NCBI RefSeq assembly: GCF_019279795.1
Contig: NC_056748.1
Location: 700,529,520-700,593,519 of the forward strand
From: Protopterus annectens
Taxonomy: Eukaryota; Chordata; Ceratodontiformes; Protopteridae
Direction of reading: 5' to 3'
DNA length: 64,000 nt
A program made the position numbers and the translations under genes. Every line of letters starts with the position of its first letter. The first letter of the stretch is position 1. Under the pieces are notes generated by a model. It was not told the DNA's origin. It made no database searches and saw only the letters and a program-made list of their open reading frames with translations. Below are positions 20,463 to 32,107 of this stretch, in pieces.

Positions 20463-20780
20463 ATGCATCTCAATTGTATGGACCTTTGCCAAGTATATAG
20501 ATTTTTGCCTCAGATTTTTAGTCCCTTTTCATAAGATTGTAGTTTTCTGACAAACTGGTGGCAAATAATTAAAGATCAGGGTTAGGAAATGATGACAGTG
20601 TATTCAGTTTTGGACTTCATGCCCTTCAGAATGTTCATGTTGCTGTGGAGACTGTTGTTTTATTGGCTTTCTGTGTTTATAAGAACAGTGTTTGGAGGTG
20701 GTCCCTGTTTTCAAACTTTTGTCCCACTTTTACTTATGTGTTTGTCTAGATTTCTTGCTGCAGGGGGTAGGGAGCTGTTA
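20463..20780 (+). mobile_element. Degenerate MITE, CATACCTCTCAAC family
   Basis: Internal blocks TTTTCTGACAAACTGGTGGC, GGACTTCATGCCCTTCAGA and GTCTAGATTTCTTGCTGCAG follow the same order as in the copy at 14147. Both termini are mutated (GCATCTCAATTGT on the left). Confidence 0.6.
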
Positions 20781-23149
20781 AACCATGGTTTAACTTTACA
20801 GTAATTTATGAAAATTATCCTAGAACATTTAATTGGATACTTTGATAACATACCTCAGTTCTATACCTAATAGAATGGTGAAAGCTTGAGAAGGCAGCAA
20901 TCCTTATTTTATTATATAATGTATAACTTCCAACTACAGTACAGGACAATATACAGTGTAGAGTATTGTACAGTCTCATTCCAATCATTTTGTACAAGTC
21001 GTGTAAAGGATATGTAAAGGTACATGGAATGTCATTTAAAATTAACACTCAGAGGAAGTGTGTGTATAAGACACACACTCGAATTATAGCAACAAACACA
21101 GATCAACAGGACAGGAGAAACATTGTAATGTACAGCTGATAAGGGCATGCAAATGGATGACAGCTATAACAGGAGCACTAAGCACATACTAACATGGTAT
21201 AGTACAGTCTGTAAAGTGAAAAATATATTATGTGACAGTCAGATAAGCTGACATACCAATGGAGAAGATGTTTTATGAGATAAATATCTTGCCATGAACA
21301 ATGAAGAGGACATCTATTGGGCATCTTATATATAATTGGGGTTGGGTACAGATTATGAAGCTGGGCAAACTGAGTTAATTGAATGTGTGTGTAAGCTCAG
21401 CAGAGATGTTCAATAAGTGGGATACAGTTACACGCTCATGAACAACACTAAAGAAGTGTATACAAACATGGTCATTCTCATAATAATGCCACCATTAATC
21501 ACATGTCTCTGATACAACATATATGATTCTGAGTGACCATAGATGGTAATGCATGAATTTGTTTGAAAAAATTTATTATGACATGTCAGCAATTTACTAA
21601 GGCAATTAAACACACTGTTATGACTATGACTGTTGGATATGTTAGGAGGGATATTGCTATAAATTGCTATAAATTTATATGACATTATGATTACTATAGG
21701 GTAGTTGACTGGTGTGCATGGTAAATGGATAATACACACTGTCATGAATGTAACCCATACCATCAATGTTGTCAAATAGTTATGTGAGTGCTGTGTGCAT
21801 CACTGGAACAGGTATCACACATGCATCTGGTATAACTCATTGCTGAATCTTCCACAGCATCTGACAGTAATGGTATTTTTATTTACAGATTTTAGACTGT
21901 TTTATTTGTCCTGATTTCAAGCTGTTATTATTTAAAATAGTACTGAATTATCTATACAAGCATCTCTCATTCACAACTCAGAAATATTGTCCTGCACAAT
22001 ATTTCACAACAAATATTTAAAATTTTTAATTAATAAAGTGACATTCTCCTCTGATTTTTAATGTATTACATTATGCATATACACAAACTATATCTTCCTA
22101 TGAAAATACTATACATATGGATGTTTTTCTTCTAAAAGGTTTAATCATACTTCTTTAGTTTACATGGTACAAGCATATATTTTGAATTATCATAAGGAAT
22201 TATTACCAATCAGTTGCTTCTTAGGACATAATCATAATGTTTGCTACTCTTATTCTCATATAATTGGTTTCTATTAGTATATCAACATATCATCTGATGA
22301 CATACTTTAGAGCCTACTTTAACTATTAGTTGGAACCTTTAAACATTATTAATAATACTTTTTCTTTCTACTTTTGAGACATGCTAGTTTGAAGAATACA
22401 TACAAAGGCAAAACTATTTAATTCTATTTTAGGATTTGATTTAGTTAAGTTGGTAGAGAGAAAAATATTAATATTGCTTGTGTCATGACAGGCCCTCCCA
22501 ATATTGATAGAATGGATTCATTAGATTGTTACATGAGTTTCTTCTTGGAATCATATGATTGTACTTTCATATAGAATTAGTATAAACATCTCTGTTATGT
22601 AATTTTGGTCAGATTAACTTACATAGCTTTTGTATATGATCTATTAAAAATGTATAAATCCAAAATATTTATTCACTTATTACATTTTGTTGTACTTTAT
22701 CATTAAATACAGTCCTGAAAAATATGACATTATATCTATAAATAGTTTTGCATATACATACATTGTAGAGCTTTTTAACAAGCATTGGTCATAACTTGTT
22801 CAACTCATATGGATCTAAATTAATATGAGAGCTAATTCAATTTATTTATAACATTCTTAAAACATTTTTCTTTATTTTATTTTAGTATAAAAACATAGAT
22901 ATGGACTGGTGGAGATGAACTAATTATGCTTCTTTTGTTGGAAAGGATGACTTGGATAGAATTGTTATCCAAGTCTGGAGTTTTATACTCCTTGTGGGGT
23001 AGGATAGTTAGAAATTCATTATGTTGTATAATTTTTGAGATACTTATTCTTCTTTTGGTTTCTACAAACAAATGCCTCTTACATATTGCTAGTATTTCAA
23101 AATCCACTACACTTGTCCCAAATTGCATACATTTTTCTAGTGGTTTATA
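20781..23149. other. Unassigned AT-rich sequence
   Basis: Very AT-rich from about 21900 on. Open frames on both strands show no known motif. The end could include the 5' region of the L1-like element that becomes recognisable at 23211. Confidence 0.4.
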
Positions 23150-23210
23150 TATGATAATATATTATAAGTTACAGAAATTCTTACATAAAATAATAATTAG
23201 GTTATTATAA

Positions 23211-24149
23211 ATGACAAGGTTTAAGAGTTTATCAATTAATATTAATGGTTTGAATAACAGTTGCAAAAGGAGTAGTTTCTATAAATATTTAAAACTATTC
23301 TCACCTACGTTTATATTCATCCAAGAAACACATCTATTAAGAAAAGATATACATCGACTTAATAATAAGCAATACACAGTAATAGCTAGTTCACAATTTA
23401 ATCAAAAAAGAAGAGGAGTATCTATTCTGTGGAAAAACTCTTTACCTATACCACATATTTTAAGTACCTATAATGATCATAAAGGTATGTTTTGTTTAGC
23501 TAATATATTAATAGGAAAATATATTCCTTAGTAAATTTATACTGGATTCCTGGTCTAATTGTCAAAAATGCCAAAATTCAGCTAGATCAGGTTCTTCAAT
23601 ATTTAAAGGGTAGTCTCATTTTAGCTGGAGGACTTTAATTGCATCCTACATGAAAAAGATACTAATACTAAGAGAAAGCATAAAATCTCTACCACTGCCA
23701 TAACATTAATAACTTCTGTCAATATACTTATTAAAGATACTAATGAATATTTAGTTAAAGACTCTCTTTGTTTTACTCATTTCTCAAATAGACATGGCTC
23801 ACAATCAAGAACTGATAGAGTTTTTATTTCAAATGGTTTAGTTACTTATTTGGAGAAAGTTAAAATAATTTCATGCTTAGTTTCAGATCATAATAACATA
23901 ACATTTGACTTTTTCTTAAATTATAAAAATAACATTCATATTAAAAGAATTCTGGCATATATTACAGATTTGGAAGATTTTAGGGAATTTTTCAACAAAG
24001 AGATGCAAATTTATTTAGAATTTAATAATACAAAAGATATATCAAAAGCTTATATATGGGATGCTCTCAAATTATATTTATATGGAAAAATTGTAAATTG
24101 GTCTTCACTAAAAAGGAAGCAAAGGGATAAGGATTTAAAAGTTTTATAA
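23211..24149 (+). pseudogene. L1-like LINE endonuclease
   Basis: NINGLNNSCKRSSF (near 23235) and FIFIQETHLL (near 23312) are the first two blocks of the L1 apurinic-type endonuclease, which nicks target DNA. RRGVSILWKN follows. EDFNCILHEKD near 23630 is the GDFN block with glycine changed to glutamate, and SRTDRVFIS near 23810 and SDHNNITFDF near 23885 complete the active site. Frames change near 23531 and 23840. Confidence 0.8.
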
Positions 24150-24689
24150 GAAAAAATAATAAATTAAAACTAGAACACCAAATGAATAATAGTATCTCAT
24201 AAAAATAAATGAATTACAGAATATTTAGAAATTCTAAATCATAAAATTAAAATAAACATAGAAAAGACTAAACAAATTACTCAATCAATAAATATAAAAT
24301 CTTTATATAAAATTGCTTCTAGAACTAAAATGATAAATGAAATCACATTAAAGAATTATACATTGAGAAGTAAAAGAAAAAAGTCACTGCAATAGAAGAT
24401 ATACTTAGACTTCAGAACACATTTTATTAAAATTAATCAAATTAATCCACTAATGCATCCGTAAGAAGCAATAAAAGTATTTGCAAGCAAATACACCAAA
24501 AATAGATTGACAGATCATCATTTGAAAATAATTGATAAGCCTATATCAATGCTTGAATTTACAAATGAAATACATTATAATCTAATAAAGTAACAGGTAA
24601 TGGGATAATATTCAAACTTTATAAACTAATGCCCAAAACTGCACTAAATATTTTAATTCATACTTTAAACTAGCTAAAGATGTAACAAT

Positions 24690-26650
24690 AGTCCCACATT
24701 CATGGAAATATGCACTTATTTCCCCAATTTCAAAATCTGATAAGGAGCCAGCTGAATGTACATCTTACAAACCTATTTCATTATTAAATTTTGATTATAA
24801 ATTATTTACTTCTATTATATCAAGTAGAATTCAACAGTGTCATCCATACCTTATTAATAATGACCAAACAGGATCTATAAAAAGTAGGAATACTTATGAT
24901 AATATCAAAATAATTTTAGCTATAATAGACTACACTAATAATATAAAGGATTATTTGACATAGTATTGCAAGAATGTAACTTTTGAGTGGATTTTCAGCA
25001 ACTTATAAAAAATGTATATGCTAAATCATTTGCTTATATAAAAATAGGTTCTTATGTCTTACAATCAATTCCCAACACTAAGGGTATGAAACAAGGCTGT
25101 CCCCTGTCACTGTTACTATTCACTTTAATTATGGAACCCTTTGCAAACTACATAAGAGCAAATTCAGAAATTAAAGGTGTACAACTTGTACATAATCAAA
25201 ATTCAAAACTACTTTTATTTCCAGATTATATTTTATCAACATTAACATATAACAAACATTCTCGTAATTCCCTTTTTAATGCTATCAAAAAATTCCAATC
25301 TAAATCGGGTGTCACATTGAATGAAGATAAAACAAAAATTTTATGTATAAACTCTAACATTACTAATATGGCAAAAGAGTATTCTAAAAATCTAGTTAAT
25401 AATGATAAAATAAAATATGTAATAATAGTATTAACTAAAAACATTAAAGACATCATTAATATAAATTATAGTGATAGTTTAGATAAAATTAAAACTCTTA
25501 TTAATAAATGGAATACATTATTATTTACAATAGAAGAGAGACTTTTAATTATAAAAATTATAATATCACCAAAAACCTTATATATAATACAGTCTTTAGC
25601 CCTCCCCATTCATAAACAACATATAGGAGCTTTCAGTCCCCCTAATACTTTAATTTCTTTGGCATCCCAACAGACCTAGTTTAGCACTCAAACATCACCA
25701 AAGAAATTGGACCAATGGAGGAATAAGTTCACCAAATATAGAACTATATTTTACTTCAGCCATTATAATAATTTTTTCTTGGACAAATAAAAATTATTCT
25801 GCTAAATGGAAAGACATACAAGAAAGTATCCTTATAAAAAAAACAACTAATTTATAATTGCTGTAATAAAAGTACTAGCAATATTTTTCTTTGGTTATTA
25901 AAAGAATATATATTGGGATATAAAATATATTAATAAACTCAACCTACAGCGCTATGACAATTGCCGACTTCAGAAAACACGTTTATAGAGCGCCTGAATA
26001 TAAAGCCTGTATATTCTTAACATTTCCTATAGCACATGCACAAAAAAATATTAACTCATTTAATACAGTTACAATGAGCATTTTTAAAGAAAAAACAGTT
26101 ACTATTCTGTTTTTAATTAATGGACAAAGAAAAATATATTCCCTAGATTTTGTATTAAGTACTTTTAATTTAAATAGTGAAATGTGGTTGGATATTTAAA
26201 ATTGTAGATATGCTATAGAAAAGAGAATAACTTTGATACAAGCATCAATAAAAATGGAGATTCCAAAATGCATAAAACTTTTGATGTTATTGAGTTGTCA
26301 AAATTTCCAGAGAAAGGATGTTTATCCAAGATTTGTAAAGTGATTAAAATTAAGTCAGATCTTTGTAAAGATAATTATTGGGACTACTTTATAACTATTA
26401 ACAATCATTACCCAAGTGAAAGTGAGAAATAAATGATGCTTACATCTTCTGCACAAACTACAGTGTCATTAAGGGGGAAATTATATTCATGGAAATTTAT
26501 GCACAAAGCTTTTATTACACCTCACAAAATAAGATTCATGTCTGAAAAGAAAGCTGATTGTTGGAGACATGGATTAAATGTTACAGCTGATTGGCAACAT
26601 ATGATTTGTGAATGTAGTATAATTAAACCATTTTGGAATGATCTCAATTC
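24690..26650 (+). pseudogene. L1-like LINE reverse transcriptase and cysteine-rich end
   Basis: A PISLLNFDYKLFTSIISSRI block lies near 24775 and MKQGCPLSLLLFTLIMEPFA near 25087. The expected F-A-D-D active site appears as LLLFPDYIL near 25212, so the second aspartate is replaced by tyrosine. TLNEDKTKILCIN near 25316 is the next palm block. The final part before the break has CWRHGLNVTADWQHMICECSI near 26560, the cysteine-histidine motif of L1 ORF2 C-termini. There are many stops and frame changes. Confidence 0.8.
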
Positions 26651-26654
26651 TTTT

Positions 26655-28850
26655 TTACAGGCATTATGCCACCCTCTTCAATTCTGTCTTCATTAACACC
26701 ATAGCTAACCTAACCACCACCTTTCCTACAGTTAACACCACCACCAAGAGAGTTGATAGCCATATCATCCCAGAAAACAATCCTACCCTCAATTCTAACC
26801 TAAAATTATCCCCCATACCCACTACCACAATAAAAAACTTTTACTTAAGCTAAAACCCTGTACTCTGGCCCCTGACAATCTACCCCCACACTTCCCACAA
26901 CTAGCTGCAAACTATAGTCTATCTCATCAGCATATCCATTAACAGATCAATTAAAGAATACCTTGTTCCAGACATCTAGAAAAAATCATTCATTCTCCCC
27001 TTATACAAAGATGGCACCAATAAAGACATCACAAACTTTCAACCCATAGCAATTCTATGACCCCTCTATAAATACTGGAAAAATGCATCCATGCCCAACT
27101 CCTCAACCACCTACTTGAAAATCAAATTCTATCACCCACCCAGCATGGTTTCAGACCAGGACACAGCACCACTATCACTCTCATGTCCTTTCTTGATACA
27201 GTTAACCGGGCATGGGTTTCTGGAAAATAATCGCTTCACTTTTCCTCGACCTCTCCAAAGCTTCTGATACCATTTTCCACACTATCCTCCTCTCTAAACT
27301 ATCCACCCTCCACATTTCTCCACCTACCCTACAATGGTTCAATAGCTATCTCTCCAATAAGCAGTGATCCACCAAATGGCAACAATCTTACTCCCTCTTC
27401 CTCAATACTTCCCCAAGGTACTCCAAGACTCCATACTTGGTCCTCTCTTATTTAGCATCTTTATTAACATCTTTCACTCCACTCTCCCAAAATGCTCAGT
27501 ATTCCAGTATGCTGATGACTCTACAATAATATACACTGCAAATTCTAGCTCTGAACTCAAGCAAATCACCCAGAATGTACTCACCTCTACTGAATCTTGT
27601 ATGCTAAACAATCATCTTGCCTTAAATCCACAAAAAACTAAACTAGTAATTTTTACCCCTAAGAAAGCCACTCCCCTAGATAAAAAAACTCTTCACTATA
27701 CAATCCCAAGGCAATACCACTATGGAAGTTGTCCCACACAATAAAGTAGGAGAGGAAAACCTTAAAGTTGACCTACACATAAATAGTAACATGAAAAAAA
27801 CACACTAACAGCTTGGTATGCTCTACAGGCACCAGCACTTTCTTAGCCTCTCTACTAGACAAACCCTTGCAACTACCTTTTTATTACCCTCTCTCCTTTA
27901 TGGTGCTCCTTTCCTCACTAATATCCTAAATTCTACAAAATCCAAAGTTGATATGTGTTACAACAGACTAGCCAAATTTGCCAGTAAGGCTAAATTCTCG
28001 TCCCACCACTGTAACTCACTGAAACAATTTAGGATGGCTGCAACTCCCATACCATTTCTCATTCACCCAACTAACTACAGCACACAAAATAGTCCACAGA
28101 CCTGCAGACTGTCCTGCTCTCTCAACTCTACTTGCCACATACCAACCCTTCAGGCAACTAAGATCTGAAAATCATCTACTTCTAAAAGTAGAAAAGCTCA
28201 CCTTTCCTGCTGGTCAACTCCTCTACTCCTTCACCATCGCCAAACTATGGAACTGACGTCCACCTTCTATAAGAAACATAGGCAGCACTACCACCTTTCA
28301 AACAAATTCTGAAAAATCACCTCATCTCTTTCAGGCTATGTTCCTGTTCTATAACCTAAGCTCTTCCTTCTTTATATGATAACTAAACTCCTATGCTTTT
28401 TGCTTCTAGCGACTGATGATACATTCTCCATATTTATTATTTTTTTCATCACTTGTTGATACTGGTACAATAATACTGATTAATATATCTCTGTTTATAC
28501 CTCTCTGATTGAATTAATTTGGCAACCAACTAAATTCCTGCTTTAATGTATATTTTCTGTATATACTACTATAATCATACCAACTGTATTCCTGCTTTTA
28601 TGTATATATTCTGCATATTTTGTTATAATCAAACCAACTAAATTCTTGCTTTTATGTATATATTCTGTATATATTGCTATAATTGCAATGAGTAACACTA
28701 TCTCTGCTTCTGTACCAATTAATGTTTACTTTTTTTCTGTATCTATGTTCTTGTTGGAGCTTTTCTACCTGGGCCTCTGCTGAAAATGGGCTCTTTTAGG
28801 CCAGTGGACTTTCCCAGTAAACAAATGCAATAAAATAAAATAAATAATTT
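26655..28850 (+). mobile_element. L2-like LINE inserted in the L1-like LINE
   Basis: Same family as 15545-17312 but longer at its 5' end: it starts in the linker between endonuclease and RT. ILPLYKDGTNKDITNFQPIAIL lies near 26995 and the YADDSTIIYTANSS block, the active site, near 27510. ALNPQKTKLVIFTPKK follows near 27623. The C-terminal region is broken. The 3' end GGAGCTTTTCTACCTGGGCC, CTTTCCCAGTAAACAAATG and AAATAAAATAAATAA (28757-28848) is nearly identical to the V-SINE tail. L1 coding resumes immediately afterwards. No clear target duplication was found. Confidence 0.85.
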
Positions 28851-29330
28851 AATGTTAAACAAATCACTAATCTTGTTTAACATCCCAGTTCCTGCATGTG
28901 TTAAGAAAATTGACTGTTCTCTTCTTTGGACCCTTTTAACAATTGCAAGGAAAGTGATAACAAAAAATTGGAAAAGGACTTCTACTCCAACAATGAAAGA
29001 ATTTTCTAACATTGCAAATGAAACCTGTCAATTAGAGATTTTTATCAATTAAAGAAAGAACCACTAGAATGACCTCTTCTTTAAATTTGTGGATGAAACT
29101 CAAGAAATTGTTGAACAAATGCATATTAAACCAGTCATGAAATATAAATTTGTTAAATACTTGAATTGTTATCTTACTTATATAGACACCTTATAAATTG
29201 TTGATTTTGTTTTTTTGTTTATTAATAATTAATAACTTTTATGTATCAATGCAATTTCTATATATGCACGGTTATGATACCTTTTATTATTTATTTATAA
29301 TTCTTAATAAAAATAGAAAAAAAAACAAAT

Positions 29331-30149
29331 GATATGAGAGTTGTATTACTGATGTTTTGGGCAAAGATATTAAAAGATACTGAAGCATACTGGTGCAAGA
29401 ACTGAGCCTTGCATAATGTCCATGATTATGTTTTGTGGGTTTCAGAATAAATTATTTCTGATGGCAAAATTCTGTTTTGTATGTGGCTTGAATGTCATTC
29501 AAGTGTATCAATTCCCAATCCTTCTTGGGTAAGAAAATTTGTAGTTGGTGTTAGGCACCAGTGAAGCTCACAGCTACAGGGGACTCTTGAGCATCGATAA
29601 CTACGAGAGTACCTAACAAAATCTGCAGATGACTGGGGGGGGGGAGTAAATAAAAACATTCATTTATTCATTCTCTGATTATTCACTTTATCATAAACAA
29701 GGTCAACAATCTAATATCAGTGGGTGAAGATGTATATGTTAGCTTAGTACCTCAGGATACCAAAATCCTAATCAACACATATGAGATGATGACAGTCTTT
29801 GAAATGAAATAAATTGCAAGCAACTTTACTCCATTGTCTGTCTGAAATTGTGTATCACTGCATCTTTGGAGTTGAATTTATAGTACATCACAGACTGAAC
29901 ATTTTTTGTCATCAGCTCAGTCTCTGACCATTTTTAGCCCATAAGAATATCAGATCCAGTTTTTAACTTAACAATTCACAAGTGTGTTTCATATATTCTA
30001 CCTAATATGAGGTTATGGAGACCATTTTGACACAAGGCTTGTATTGCTCAGGCTCTGGATTGCATTGCATAAGTGGAAATTCCTTAAGATTCCAAGAGCA
30101 GGATAAGTTATTTCTTACACTTATATCACTGAACTGCACTTCTGAAACA
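29331..30149. other. Unassigned sequence
   Basis: No recognisable gene or element. A run of ten G lies near 29636. Confidence 0.4.
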
Positions 30150-31093
30150 CTTATAATTGTGCTATACAGTTGATCTACTACATTTTGCACTGTTATAAAG
30201 CTTTTTTTATTGTTTCACTGCATTTATGTACTGTTTTATACTGTTTAACTGTATTTTTCATTGCTATATACTGTTTCATTAATCTAATTGCATGTTTACT
30301 GAATTACTTAACTGTAAACTGCTTTTTCATACTGAGAGTTGTATTTTCTGTTTGTGAGTGCTCTAGCCAAGCTTTTCTGTGCATTTTTGATTTTTTGAGG
30401 TTTCTGTGTTCTACAGCTAGGAACTGTAATAGTGTTCATTACTATAATTGTCTGTTTACAGTTAAAAGCATTCTCTAGAGTCTGCTTGCTCCTTGATCTG
30501 TTTAAATCTTTCATTTAGTGGCTACAGCTAGGAACTGTAATTTTTCTCACCCACCCTCCCTAGTGTTGTGTGTTTTTATACTTGGTGGCTTTGCAGTTGC
30601 TTGCCCATACTGTTTATTTGATCTGTGACACTCCTCCCAGTCTAGTGTCATTAGTTCACTCAATCTAAGAGAGAACATTTGTGAAGGCCAACCCACTCAG
30701 ATTCTTAACGTTGAATTAACTTCTGTTCCAGCTTTCTCCATTTCCACTTTTATTGGGAAAAAAAATTCTAAGCGTGCTTCCCCCCTTTCCTGTGGCAGGT
30801 CTTGTCCAGATACAGATTTGCTGTGTCCAGGATGGTTTGTGAGCTCCTAAGCCCCCCTCCACTTAACTGGGGTTAAACTATTCCTGGCGCCATAAAGTCT
30901 GTTCTTCAAATTTTCCCTTGCAACTAGCCAGCTTTTTAGTTTTAGCACTCAAATCTGTTTCTTTGAGCTCAGCACTTGTTCAGAACTCATTGTAAGCATT
31001 AAATAAGTTACAAATTACTACAGCACTCTACTTTCCTCACTTGTCTAGAGGAAAACAGTTTTTAGTACTTAATAAATAAGCACCTATTCAGGC

Positions 31094-32080
31094 ATGTCTA
31101 AAGGTCAGCTCCTGGTGTTTTCTCCTGCCTACCTGATGAATCTGGGCATCTTGGGACAATGCAGCAATTGCCTTATGTATACAGACAACCCTCTCCTCCT
31201 ACCACCCAACACTACGACCTGTGAGAGATGCACTTATTTAGCCAAACTGGAAACAAAGCTCTCTTCACCAAAGACTGGACCAGACAGTCAAGAGGAGAAG
31301 GTAAACACTTGCACCGCACCACACTCATCACATAGTCCCTCAAAACATACACCACCAAAACACACACACAGAAACACAAAACACACACCTACATTTGTGA
31401 AGGCTCTCAGTACAAATCTGCCCAAACAACAGAGACCTCCAAAGCAGAAATGCAAGCAACCTCCACCCCAACACAACCCAAATGACACATAGCCCACATA
31501 GTCTGTGTGCCACTCAACAACAGTCCATAAGACATAACATACCTAACACTCTAGTCATAGGTGACTCTATAGTCAGGCACACTGATGTTCCACTCACCAG
31601 GCTAAACAAGGAAAAAGTTACTGTCAGCTGCCTGTCAGGTGCCAGGATCCGCCACATAACGCATGCACTCAGGTCACTCCACAACAAGTACAAATATGAC
31701 TCTGTCATTGTCCATGTTGGTGTGAATGACCTGAGGCATACCTCCCTGGACTACATGAAAAGAGACATGGAAGAGCTCTCCAATCTTGTAGCCCAGGCAG
31801 GTATGACCCTAGCCCTGAGTAGCATCCTGCCATCACCCAGAATGATACAGCAGTACAAGGACAAAATGATTGACTTTAACAATTGGCTAAGCTTCTGGTG
31901 TCATTTTAAGGGAATCCAGTATCTGTCTATCTGAGATGACATGATCGACAGACCACGCTGCTTTGCCAGAGATGGCCTGCACCTGTCGCCCTTGGGATTC
32001 CAGATACTGACAAAGGATCTTGCCACCCCTATAGTGCCTTTTTTAGGCAAGATTCAAATGACAAATTCACCACCATAACA
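31094..32080 (+). pseudogene. CR1 ORF1 with zinc-ribbon and esterase domain
   Basis: The N-terminal part (31094-31492) has CSNCLMYTD followed by CERCTYLAKLE, a CX2C pair that could bind zinc, then a threonine-, proline- and lysine-rich linker. The second part is in another frame and is a SGNH-type esterase: VIGDSIVRHTD near 31555 (nucleophile serine), VHVGVNDLR near 31711 (G-x-N-D) and ARDGLHLSPLG near 31965 (D-x-x-H). CR1 ORF1 proteins are known to carry such esterases. One TGA at 31932 interrupts the frame, and the change near 31480 is a deletion relative to copy C. Confidence 0.8.
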
Positions 32081-32107
32081 GGTACAAGCAAGCAAAATCT
32101 GAGGGTA

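Larger units (their letters stand above)
23150..29330 (+). mobile_element. L1/Tx1-like LINE split by an L2-like LINE
   Basis: ORF2 of an L1-superfamily LINE runs from 23211 to about 26650 and resumes at about 28852, where ARKVITKNWK and PTMKEFSNIANETC are the usual extreme C-terminus. It ends near 29330 after AATAAAAATAG and an A-run. The interrupting sequence is the L2-like LINE with its own complete 3' tail. ORF1 was not identified with confidence. The element is extremely AT-rich, with many stops. Confidence 0.8.

Noticed and set aside
23211-29080. Assigning the zinc-knuckle ORF1 at 18.1-19.3 kb to this L1-like ORF2
   Set aside because: About 4 kb of other sequence, including a GIY-YIG fragment and a MITE, lies between; continuity cannot be shown.
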